DNA from: JBBTXL01 sp038062295 | Lineage (GTDB): Bacteria; Patescibacteriota; Minisyncoccia; GWC2-36-17; WO2-46-25 | NCBI GenBank assembly: GCA_038062295.1 | Contig: JBBTXL010000023.1 | Span: forward strand, 1-25,624 | Direction: 5' to 3' | Length of the DNA stretch: 25,624 nucleotides | Part shown: piece by piece, positions 15,503 through 22,430 of the stretch | Numbering within the stretch: the first letter of the stretch is position 1 | How the letters are laid out: each line of letters opens with the position of its first letter | Position numbers and translations under genes: made by a program | The notes under the pieces: model-generated | What the model was told of the DNA's origin: nothing | Databases searched by the model: none | Seen by the model: the letters and a program-made list of their open reading frames with translations, nothing else

Positions 15503-15540
15503 CGGTCACACTTTTGCGTATATACGCAAAAGTGTGACCG
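15503..15540. repeat. 38-bp perfect palindrome between rpsA and ftsH
   Basis: Arms of 19 bp (CGGTCACACTTTTGCGTAT and its exact complement) meet without a loop at 15521/15522. It begins 38 bp after the rpsA stop and ends 51 bp before the ftsH ATG. The 10-mer TTTGCGTATA from its centre recurs at 15570-15579, running into the ftsH -10. No T-tract follows, so a simple terminator is less likely than an operator or an RNA-processing hairpin. Confidence 0.9.
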
Positions 15541-15550
15541 GTGTGGAGAA

Positions 15551-15583
15551 GGGTTTGCAAACCCACCCGTTTGCGTATACAAT
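15551..15583 (+). promoter_or_regulatory. ftsH promoter TTGCAA-N17-TACAAT with palindrome on the -35
   Basis: -35 TTGCAA (15555-15560) and -10 TACAAT (15578-15583) are exactly 17 nt apart. The -35 lies within a 14-bp perfect palindrome GGGTTTGCAAACCC (15551-15564), and the -10 overlaps a copy of TTTGCGTATA. The ATG follows 8 nt after the -10, so the mRNA is probably leaderless. Confidence 0.75.
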
Positions 15584-15591
15584 GCTTCTAT

Positions 15592-17406
15592 ATGAAAGCA
15601 TTTGGTAAAAACCTGCTGTACGCAGTTTTAATTTTTCTTTTTATTTCCGCGGCGTTTTCCTTGTTCCGCTCGCCTGCGGAGCAGATTACGGAGGTCACAT
15701 TGTCGCAGCTTGCTACCCAGATCAACGACGATAAGGTTGCGGAGGTTACGGTGGAAGGAAGCGACCTTTCCGTTGTATTGAAAGAAGGCAGCGTGAAGGA
15801 GAAGGCGAAGAAAGAGAGCGAGGCGTCGCTCACCGAGTCGCTCAAAAACTATGGCGTGGACGCGGAGAAACTGCGCGCGGTGAGTATCAAAGTGCAGGAA
15901 CCGTCGGGTGCCGCATTTTGGGCGCAGATGATCCTGCCGTTTTTGCTTCCGTTTGTGCTGATCGGTGTGCTTATCTGGTTCATGTTCCGCCAGGCGCAGC
16001 GCGGTTCCATGCAGGCGTTCTCGTTCATCAAAACAAAAGCGAAAATGGCGGGGCCGGGGGAGAAAGTGACGTTTGCCGATGTGGCGGGTCTGAAAGAAGC
16101 GAAAGAGGAGCTGAAAGAAGTGGTGGATTTTTTGCGCAATCCGAAAAAGTTCTTGGATATCGGCGCAAAGATCCCGCGCGGCGTGCTGTTGATGGGTCCG
16201 CCGGGAACCGGCAAGACGTTGCTTGCCCGCGCCGTTTCCGGTGAGGCCGGCGTGCCGTTCTTCCATATTTCCGGCTCCGAGTTTGTGGAGATGTTCGTGG
16301 GTGTGGGCGCGGCGCGGGTGCGGGACACCTTCCAGACAGCAAAGAAGAGCGCACCAGCTATTTTGTTCATTGACGAGCTGGACGCGATCGGTCGCCACCG
16401 CGGCGCGGGGCTTGGTGGCGGCCATGACGAGCGCGAACAGACGCTCAACCAGATACTGGTTGAAATGGACGGGTTTGACCGCGATACGAATGTTATTGTC
16501 ATGGCGGCGACCAACCGGCCGGATATTTTAGATCCGGCGCTGCTGCGGCCGGGTAGGTTTGACCGCAGAGTGGTGCTCGACGAGCCCGACATCAACGACC
16601 GCGAACATGTACTCAAGATCCATGCAAAAGGCAAGCCGCTTGCGCCCGACGTGAACCTGCGGCGCGTTGCCGAGCGCACGCCCGGGTTTTCCGGCGCCGA
16701 CCTTGCCAATGCTATGAACGAAGCCGCGATCCTTGCGGCGCGCAAGGACAAAACCGTTATTTTCCAGGACGACCTTTTGGAGTCTATTGAAAAAGTGATG
16801 CTGGGCCCCGAGCGGAAAAGCCATATCCTCTCTCCGAAAGAAAAAGAGATCACGGCGTATCACGAAGCGGGGCACGCGCTCGTGACGCACATGCTGCCCG
16901 GCACCGACCCGGTGCACAAAGTGTCCATCATCTCGCGCGGACGCGCGGGTGGCTACACGCTTAAACTTCCCTCCGAAGACCGGCACCTGCATACGCGCAC
17001 GCAGTTCGTGAGCGACCTTTCGGTGATACTCGGCGGGTACACGGCGGAACAGATCGTGTTCAAAGAGCTCACGACGGGCGCATCCAACGACTTACAGAAA
17101 GCGACCGAACTCGCGCGCCGTCTCGTCACGCAGTTCGGGATGTCAGAAAAGCTTGGGCCGATGACCTTTGGACACAAAGAGGAGATGATATTTTTAGGCA
17201 AAGAGATCCATGAAAGCCGCAACTACTCCGAAGCGACCGCATTTGAAATAGACAAGGAAGTTCAGCGTCTGATCGCAAACGCTCATGTGGTGGCGCAGAA
17301 GGTCATCAAAGCAAACCGGGCAAAATTGGAAACAATAGCAAAGCGTTTGATGGAAAAAGAAACCATAGAAAAAGAAGAGTTCGAAGTGCTGATGAAAGGG
17401 GCGTAA
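15592..17406 (+). CDS. ftsH: ATP-dependent zinc metalloprotease FtsH
   Basis: The start is ATG 15592; upstream residues in the same frame belong to the promoter region and do not fit. Product 604 residues. It is a membrane-bound AAA+ protease that extracts and degrades membrane and misfolded proteins as a hexamer. TM1 is at about 6-24 and TM2 at about 113-132, with the small extracytoplasmic domain between them. AAA+ domain: Walker A GPPGTGKT (202-209), Walker B ILFIDELDA with D261 and E262, and the second region of homology RPDILDPALLRPGRFDR. Zinc site HEAGH (424-428), with the third ligand probably D500 in GASNDLQKATE. Length and motifs are complete. It lies 126 bp after rpsA, separated by the palindrome region, and tRNA-Ile follows 27 bp after its stop. 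Confidence 0.97.
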   Translation: MKAFGKNLLYAVLIFLFISAAFSLFRSPAEQITEVTLSQLATQINDDKVAEVTVEGSDLSVVLKEGSVKEKAKKESEASLTESLKNYGVDAEKLRAVSIKVQEPSGAAFWAQMILPFLLPFVLIGVLIWFMFRQAQRGSMQAFSFIKTKAKMAGPGEKVTFADVAGLKEAKEELKEVVDFLRNPKKFLDIGAKIPRGVLLMGPPGTGKTLLARAVSGEAGVPFFHISGSEFVEMFVGVGAARVRDTFQTAKKSAPAILFIDELDAIGRHRGAGLGGGHDEREQTLNQILVEMDGFDRDTNVIVMAATNRPDILDPALLRPGRFDRRVVLDEPDINDREHVLKIHAKGKPLAPDVNLRRVAERTPGFSGADLANAMNEAAILAARKDKTVIFQDDLLESIEKVMLGPERKSHILSPKEKEITAYHEAGHALVTHMLPGTDPVHKVSIISRGRAGGYTLKLPSEDRHLHTRTQFVSDLSVILGGYTAEQIVFKELTTGASNDLQKATELARRLVTQFGMSEKLGPMTFGHKEEMIFLGKEIHESRNYSEATAFEIDKEVQRLIANAHVVAQKVIKANRAKLETIAKRLMEKETIEKEEFEVLMKGA

Positions 17407-17433
17407 CTGCGGCATGATGCGCGCGGAATCCTT

Positions 17434-17505
17434 GCGCGTGTAGCTCAACGGCAGAGCACGGAGCTTATATCTCCGCGGTTCCTGGTTCGAATCCAGGCAC
17501 GCGCA
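17434..17505 (+). tRNA. tRNA-Ile(UAU)
   Basis: A full 72-nt cloverleaf: acceptor GCGCGTG/CACGCGC, D-arm GCTC-AACGGCA-GAGC, anticodon arm CGGAG-CTTATAT-CTCCG with anticodon TAT at 17466-17468, variable loop CGGTT, T-arm CCTGG-TTCGAAT-CCAGG, discriminator A. CCA is not fully encoded (CCG follows). UAU would read AUA codons directly. Most bacteria instead use a CAU tRNA modified to lysidine. It lies 27 bp after ftsH with no clear promoter of its own, so it is probably cut from the ftsH transcript. Confidence 0.9.
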
Positions 17506-17556
17506 CCGGTTAGATTTCACCCCTTGACATTACGTCGGGGTCGTAACATCAACCGT

Positions 17557-17594
17557 CCCGAGCGAGTCCTGAGTTTGCCGAAGGACGACGAGGG
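17557..17594. repeat. Decayed copy of a dispersed nested palindromic repeat
   Basis: The core GTCCTGAGTTTGCCGAAGGA (17566-17585, then C) matches, at all but two positions, a palindromic element I recall as widespread in bacterial genomes, with core GTCCTGAGCTTGTCGAAGGA. The flanks CCCGAGCGA and GACGAGGG continue the outer arms. It lies between tRNA-Ile and aspS. Recognition is from memory, not a search. Confidence 0.5.
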
Positions 17595-17610
17595 AACACA
17601 TCAAATACCC

Positions 17611-18891
17611 ATGCGTATTTTATCGTCAGAACTGAAAAACCATATCGGTAAAGAAGTGACGCTTCTGGGGCGGCTGTATGCCATGCGCGAGATGGGTGGC
17701 ATCACGTTTTGTGTTGTGCAGGATCGCAAAGGGCTCGTGCAGGCGGTTTTTGATGTTCCGGTGGTTGCCAAAGTTGGCTCCATTGTTTCCATAAGCGGCA
17801 CGGTGAAAGAAGAAAAGCGGGCGCAGCTGGGCGTGGAACTCGCGGGAAAAACCATAGCGGTTTTGCAGGCGCCCGTGGAAGATCTGCCCTTTGACTTAAG
17901 CAAAAAGGAGCTCAAGGTTGAACTGCCCACGCTTCTGGACCATCGTCCCATCACGCTGCGGCACGAAACGGTACGCTCCATTTTTAAGGTATACGACACC
18001 GTGCTTGTCGCGTACGCCGAAGCGATGCGCGCGATGGATTTTATGGAGGTGAAAACCCCGAAGATCCTGGGAGCGGCATCCGAAGGCGGCGCGAACTTTT
18101 TTGCGTTGGATTATTTCGGTACGCAGGCGTTTCTGGCGCAAAGCCCGCAGTTTTACAAACAGATCACGGCCGGTGTATTCGAGCGGGTGTTTGAGGTCGC
18201 GCCCGCGTTTCGCGCCGAGCGGCACTTCACCAGCCGCCATGTGAATGAATATATCAGCTTGGATGCCGAGATGGCGTTCATTGACGACGAACGCGACGTA
18301 ATGCGGACGATTACGCAGGCGGTACGGCACGTATGTGAAACGGTCGCGGAAAAGAACACCGGCGAACTGGCGCTCCACACAGCAGAACAGGTGTTGTTGC
18401 CAAAAGAAATTCCGGCAGTGCCGCTCGCCGAGATGAAGCGTATTATCAAAGAAAAGTATGGGCACGAAGTTTCCAAAGACACCGATATCGACCCGCAGGG
18501 CGAAGTACATGCCGGCCAGTATGCGAAAGAAGAATTCAAATCTGATTTTATTTTTCTCACGAAGTACCCCCGCGAGTTCCGCCCGTTTTATATTATGCCC
18601 GACCCGAACAACGAAAACGAAACGCGAAGCTTTGACCTGTTGTTCCGCGGTGTGGAGATCGCAACCGGCGCCCAGCGCATCCACGACTACCACCAATTGG
18701 TTGACAGCATGAAGCTTTTCAGATTAAATCCTGACGACTTCGGATTTTATCTGGAGGCATTCAAATACGCCATGCCGCCGCACGGCGGGTGGGGAATGGG
18801 TTCCGAGCGTATCGTCATGAAAATACTCGGACTTGCTTCGGTGAAAGAGGCCATCCTATTCCCCCGCGACGTGAAGCGGTTGGTTCCCTAG
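17611..18891 (+). CDS. aspS: Aspartyl-tRNA synthetase, archaeal-type (probably non-discriminating)
   Basis: The start is ATG 17611; the frame upstream runs through the palindromic repeat and is not protein-like. Product 426 residues, as in archaeal/eukaryotic-type AspRS and far shorter than the roughly 590-residue bacterial type with its GAD insertion. N-terminal OB-fold anticodon domain (about 1-90). Class II core: QSPQFYKQ near 177, which fits AspRS rather than AsnRS; motif 2 FRAERHFTSRHVNEYISLDAEM near 199-220; motif 3 GGWGMGSERIVMKI near 392-404. It charges tRNA-Asp, and enzymes of this class in bacteria without AsnRS usually also charge tRNA-Asn, which GatCAB then amidates; neither partner is in the window. 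No good SD is visible. A hairpin CCGAAC/GTTCGG (18907-18924) follows the stop. Confidence 0.93.
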   Translation: MRILSSELKNHIGKEVTLLGRLYAMREMGGITFCVVQDRKGLVQAVFDVPVVAKVGSIVSISGTVKEEKRAQLGVELAGKTIAVLQAPVEDLPFDLSKKELKVELPTLLDHRPITLRHETVRSIFKVYDTVLVAYAEAMRAMDFMEVKTPKILGAASEGGANFFALDYFGTQAFLAQSPQFYKQITAGVFERVFEVAPAFRAERHFTSRHVNEYISLDAEMAFIDDERDVMRTITQAVRHVCETVAEKNTGELALHTAEQVLLPKEIPAVPLAEMKRIIKEKYGHEVSKDTDIDPQGEVHAGQYAKEEFKSDFIFLTKYPREFRPFYIMPDPNNENETRSFDLLFRGVEIATGAQRIHDYHQLVDSMKLFRLNPDDFGFYLEAFKYAMPPHGGWGMGSERIVMKILGLASVKEAILFPRDVKRLVP

Positions 18892-18925
18892 CGTGCGTTT
18901 ACCCGCCCGAACGTACTAGTTCGGT

Positions 18926-18931
18926 TATAAA
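18926..18931 (+). promoter_or_regulatory. -10 box TATAAA of tRNA-Val
   Basis: TATAAA ends 7 nt before the first base of the mature tRNA at 18939, so transcription could start at or next to the mature 5' end. The -35 is unclear. A CCGAAC/GTTCGG hairpin (18907-18924) directly precedes it. Confidence 0.5.
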
Positions 18932-18938
18932 TCCATTT

Positions 18939-19010
18939 GCGCCCATAGCTCAGTGGTAGAGCGCTTCGTTGACATCGAAGAGGCCTGAAGTTCGATCCTT
19001 CATGGGCGCA
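18939..19010 (+). tRNA. tRNA-Val(GAC)
   Basis: A 72-nt cloverleaf: acceptor GCGCCCA/TGGGCGC, D-arm GCTC-AGTGGTA-GAGC, anticodon arm CTTCG-TTGACAT-CGAAG with anticodon GAC at 18971-18973, variable loop AGGCC, T-arm TGAAG-TTCGATC-CTTCA, discriminator A. CCA is not encoded (CAT follows). It reads GUC and GUU codons. Confidence 0.95.
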
Positions 19011-19051
19011 CATTGAGGTGTCTGATGTGCATAAGAACCTATGGATTTGTA

Positions 19052-19068
19052 GGGGGGGGTGATACAAT
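19052..19068 (+). promoter_or_regulatory. Extended -10 promoter with G8 tract in the spacer
   Basis: TGATACAAT (19060-19068) is an extended -10 element. Directly before it lies an uninterrupted run of eight G (19052-19059), in the place of the -35/-10 spacer. No good -35 is seen. The transcript would start near 19075, about 20 nt before the ATG at 19095, with no SD. Confidence 0.5.
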
Positions 19069-19094
19069 TGAGATATTACCACTAACTATTTTTC

Positions 19095-21149
19095 ATGCAT
19101 ATAAAATCGATACTTGGCGTGTTGGCGGGGTTTGTGTTTGCGCTCAGTGCGAGCACGGCGCTTGCCCAAACAGAAGCCTCGGTTGCTCTTTCAGGATCAG
19201 TGAAAGTTACCACACAGGCGCCCGCGCAAACCGCCGGGGTGCGGTTTTATGTTGATGGAACTCCGTTTGGTTCCGAGGATTTCTATGCTCCATATGAAGC
19301 AACATTGAACACGGTGAGCGTTTCAAACGGCAGTCACAGTATTGCGGCGGTTGTGAGAAGCGCGTCAGGAGGATATGCCACATCATCGCCATTGACCGTT
19401 ACCACCTATAACAAAAAGACAGCTTCAGTTGCTCTTTCATCGTCGCAGTTCCATCAATTTGAAGGTGGGACCATTACACGCAGGGGAGCTTCAATCACCG
19501 CAAAGGTATCCGGAACGGCCGTTGGACCCGCACATTATTATTTCTACTGCAATAGCACGGATGCGAGTACGAACACAAGCGTAACTCCCAGTAAGGAATA
19601 CGCAGGTATGAACATAGCTACCCAATCTCATGCGTGCGAATATCCTTCCGCAGGAACCTACTATCCAAAAGTCATCATAGAGAGAGATGGAGCGGTATCT
19701 CAAAGTCGGGGAAGCGTCGTGATCACTGCCATAACTCCTGTCTTGAAGTTTTCAAGGGGGGATACGGTACAAGTAACATATACGGTGAACGTGAGACGCG
19801 AGCCGAGTTTGTCCGGCGCTTTCCTTGGTACGCAGGCAATAGGGGGCAAAGGCATTGTCAGCGAGGGTCCGGTGTACGCCGATCGCTATTGGTGGTGGAG
19901 GAGCGATTACCAAAACGGTTTTGACGGCTGGTCGTCTGACGGGTACTTAAAGAAGGTGAGCGCTGCGTCGACTCCAATTCCGACTCCCGGAACAACTTCT
20001 GACGTGACCCCTCCGGTCATCAGCGGTATTACGACTGCAAATCCCAACCATGACCTTTCTTTTATGTCCATTACATGGACAACCAACGAACCTGCGGACG
20101 GCCAAGTGGAGTTTGGTACGGCACCGTGCCCTTGCGCGAACAACACACCCGTGGTCGTGGAAAAAACAACATCCCACACGATTAATCTCTATGGTTTATC
20201 ATCAACCACACCAACGTATTATTACCGTGTGAAGTCAAAGGATGCGGCGGGAAATTTGGCAACGAGCGCAACGCAGACGTTCAGTAACGCGTCATCTCCA
20301 CAAGGTTCGAATGTTGCCCCTACTCTTGAACTTACTGCTAACCCGAATCCGGTTCCATCGGGTGGTGCGGTTGTGCTGAAGTGGTCAACAACCAATGTGA
20401 CATCTTGTTCGTCATCGGCAACGAATTGGTTCACTAACAGTTGGGCAGGTTCAAACCCACCCTTGTCGAGCACGGGGATTAGTGCGAGTGTACCCACAAC
20501 CAGCGCGACCACAACCGTATCTTTCATCCTTACGTGTCAAGGAGCTGGCGGAAGTGTGACGAAGACAGCTTCTGTCGCTGTCACTCCTATAGCCGCCCCA
20601 CGGATTATTAATCCGCCGCAAACGTCCAACACCGGTAACCCCTTCTATACAACCATTGTGTGGGTGACCGACCAACTTTCAACAAGCCAAGTGGAGTTTG
20701 GTACGGCACCGTGTCCTTGTTCCAGTACATCACCTCTTATGAGTGGGTTAGTTACTTCCCACGTGGTTAGTTTATATAACCTTGACCCGACGCTGACATA
20801 TTACTACCGGGTCACATCGAAAAATAGAGAGGGAGCTGCTGTAGTCAGTGAAACAAAATCATTCAGCAATGCTTCGTTGTTGACCATGGATACCGATACA
20901 GATGGTTTTGCCGATTACCTTGAAAGCAGTATTGGAACGGACGCAACGCTTTCCTGCGGTGCGAACGCCTGGCCGCCGGACTTTGATGACAATAAGACAG
21001 TAAATATTCTTGATGTACTTACGGTCACTGGGTCAGTAAGTCCTGCTGCGTACAACAAGCGCCGTGACCTTAATACTGATGGTGCGGTCACGCAAGCAGA
21101 TATCGATGTGGTGGCAAATCAGTATTATGGTAGAACCTGTTCTCTGTGA
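19095..21149 (+). CDS. Secreted SH3-like/FnIII/dockerin protein
   Basis: 684 residues. Signal peptide 1-25, cleaved after TALAQ. Two Ig-like beta domains (about 27-105 and 110-215), an SH3b-like domain (about 225-290: VNVRREPSLSGAFLGTQAIG, then DGYLKKV), an FnIII-like domain (about 300-395), an Ig-like domain with two cysteines (405-490), and a second FnIII-like domain (495-590) that repeats the motif VEFGTAPCPC of the first. The C-terminus (about 599-684) has a calcium-type DTDTDGFADYLE segment, then two F-hand loops of a type I dockerin: DFDDNKTVNILD from residue 629 and DLNTDGAVTQAD. Dockerins bind cohesins in a calcium-dependent way; no cohesin is evident in the window. Probable role: wall- or partner-bound surface protein. 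A terminator follows the stop. Confidence 0.85.
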   Translation: MHIKSILGVLAGFVFALSASTALAQTEASVALSGSVKVTTQAPAQTAGVRFYVDGTPFGSEDFYAPYEATLNTVSVSNGSHSIAAVVRSASGGYATSSPLTVTTYNKKTASVALSSSQFHQFEGGTITRRGASITAKVSGTAVGPAHYYFYCNSTDASTNTSVTPSKEYAGMNIATQSHACEYPSAGTYYPKVIIERDGAVSQSRGSVVITAITPVLKFSRGDTVQVTYTVNVRREPSLSGAFLGTQAIGGKGIVSEGPVYADRYWWWRSDYQNGFDGWSSDGYLKKVSAASTPIPTPGTTSDVTPPVISGITTANPNHDLSFMSITWTTNEPADGQVEFGTAPCPCANNTPVVVEKTTSHTINLYGLSSTTPTYYYRVKSKDAAGNLATSATQTFSNASSPQGSNVAPTLELTANPNPVPSGGAVVLKWSTTNVTSCSSSATNWFTNSWAGSNPPLSSTGISASVPTTSATTTVSFILTCQGAGGSVTKTASVAVTPIAAPRIINPPQTSNTGNPFYTTIVWVTDQLSTSQVEFGTAPCPCSSTSPLMSGLVTSHVVSLYNLDPTLTYYYRVTSKNREGAAVVSETKSFSNASLLTMDTDTDGFADYLESSIGTDATLSCGANAWPPDFDDNKTVNILDVLTVTGSVSPAAYNKRRDLNTDGAVTQADIDVVANQYYGRTCSL

Positions 21150-21170
21150 GCTGCACAAGCGTGTAACCGA

Positions 21171-21205
21171 AAGAAGAGGCGTACAACGCCTCTTCTTTCT
21201 TTTTC
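21171..21205 (+). terminator. Intrinsic terminator after the dockerin protein gene
   Basis: Stem AAGAAGAGGCGT (21171-21182) with its perfect complement (21186-21197), a 3-nt loop ACA, then TCTTTTTCG. It separates the dockerin gene from tyrS. Confidence 0.8.
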
Positions 21206-21215
21206 GTCATCATTT

Positions 21216-21224
21216 TGTTATGCT
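21216..21224 (+). promoter_or_regulatory. Extended -10 promoter (TGTTATGCT) of tyrS, leaderless type
   Basis: TATGCT at 21219-21224 carries TG one base upstream and ends 6 nt before the ATG at 21231. There is no SD. The -10 matches only four of six consensus bases, so the call rests partly on the repeated 6-nt spacing. Confidence 0.4.
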
Positions 21225-21230
21225 TGCAGC

Positions 21231-22430
21231 ATGAAAGTCAATACTGATGCGGCAAAAATAAAGGAGATTCTCGAACGCGGCGTTGAGGATGTTATCGTGA
21301 AAGAGCATCTGGAAGCGGCACTCACCTCCGGCACACAGTTGCGGGTGAAATTTGGCATTGACCCGACGGCGCCGGATGTTCATGTAGGGCATACCGTACC
21401 GTTGCGCAAGCTCCGCGCTTTTCAGGAGCTGGGGCATCATGTGGTGCTTCTAATAGGTGATTTTACCGCAAAGATCGGAGACCCCAGTGGGCGCAATGAG
21501 GCGCGCAAACCGTTGACGGACGCGGACGTTAAAAAAAACATGGAGGGGTACTTGGCGCAGGCGGGGAAGATCGTTGATGTAAAGGAAGCGGAAATCGTGT
21601 ACAACAGCACCTGGTTCGAGCGGGAGAATATCGCAAAAATGCTGGAACTTGCAAGTGCTGGCAGTATGCAGCAGGTGCTGCGCCGCGCCGAATTCAAAAA
21701 GCGGCTTGATGAGGGGAGCGACATTACGACACTCGAAGTGCTCTACCCGCTGTTTCAGGGGTATGACTCCGTGGTGATACAGGCGGATGTTGAGATCGGC
21801 GGCACCGACCAGTTGTTTAATCTTCTTATGGGGCGTCGCGTGCAGCGGCATTACGAAATGCCCGAGCAGGATGTGCTCACCACCCAGCTTTTGGAAGGAA
21901 CGGACGGCGCGAAAAAAATGAGCAAAAGCGTCGGCAATTATATAGGACTTTCCGAAGAGTCGAATGCGATGTTCAGCAAGGTCATGTCCGTTCCGGATGC
22001 GTTGATCTTGAAATACTTCTGGCTGTGTACGGATGTGACGCAGGACGAATTGGATGCGCATGAGAAGCGCATGAGCGAAGGTGCCAATCCCAAAGATATC
22101 AAGATCGAGCTCGGTAAAAAAATCGTTGCGCTCTATCATTCCCGCACAGCGGCCGATGATGCGGCGCAGGAATTTGAAAAAGTATTTTCTAAAAAGGAAC
22201 TGCCTTCCGAGGTTGCCGAATATCGCATTTCTGCAAACCCATTCTCTATTATTGACGTGATGCTCGCGGCGGGACTTGCGGACAGTAGGGGCGAAGCGAA
22301 ACGGCTCGTGGAACAGGGTGGCGTGACGGTGAACGACGCTGTGGTGCGCGACTGGACGGAGCCGGTTGCATGGAACGACGGCGATGTGCTCAAAGCCGGC
22401 AAGCGCAATTTTATTCGCATCAAACTATGA
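21231..22430 (+). CDS. tyrS: Tyrosyl-tRNA synthetase
   Basis: 399 residues, a class I synthetase. The nucleotide-binding signature is FGIDPTAPDVHVGH, with HVGH at 51-54 (the HIGH motif), followed by IGDFTAKIGDPSGRNEAR. KMSKS lies at 229-233. The tyrosine and adenylate pocket is visible in YPLFQGYDSV and EIGGTDQLFNLLMGR. A C-terminal S4 domain (about 335-398: RGEAKRLVEQGGVTVNDAVV) binds the tRNA. Signature and length fit the TyrZ-like bacterial group. It charges tRNA-Tyr. It is the first gene of an overlapping cluster: its TGA overlaps the trpS ATG by 4 nt. An A8 run lies at 21531-21538. The start is supported by a -10 box 6 nt upstream. Confidence 0.96.
   Translation: MKVNTDAAKIKEILERGVEDVIVKEHLEAALTSGTQLRVKFGIDPTAPDVHVGHTVPLRKLRAFQELGHHVVLLIGDFTAKIGDPSGRNEARKPLTDADVKKNMEGYLAQAGKIVDVKEAEIVYNSTWFERENIAKMLELASAGSMQQVLRRAEFKKRLDEGSDITTLEVLYPLFQGYDSVVIQADVEIGGTDQLFNLLMGRRVQRHYEMPEQDVLTTQLLEGTDGAKKMSKSVGNYIGLSEESNAMFSKVMSVPDALILKYFWLCTDVTQDELDAHEKRMSEGANPKDIKIELGKKIVALYHSRTAADDAAQEFEKVFSKKELPSEVAEYRISANPFSIIDVMLAAGLADSRGEAKRLVEQGGVTVNDAVVRDWTEPVAWNDGDVLKAGKRNFIRIKL

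Noticed and set aside
15849..16853. Minus-strand open frame (334 codons) opposite ftsH, plus an overlapping one at 15628-16425
   Set aside because: Antisense shadows of a GC-rich conserved gene. They are Ser/Arg-rich and have no SD or recognisable motif.
17524..17549. TTGACA at 17524-17529 as an aspS promoter
   Set aside because: No -10 hexamer lies 16-18 nt downstream; TAACAT is only 14 nt away.
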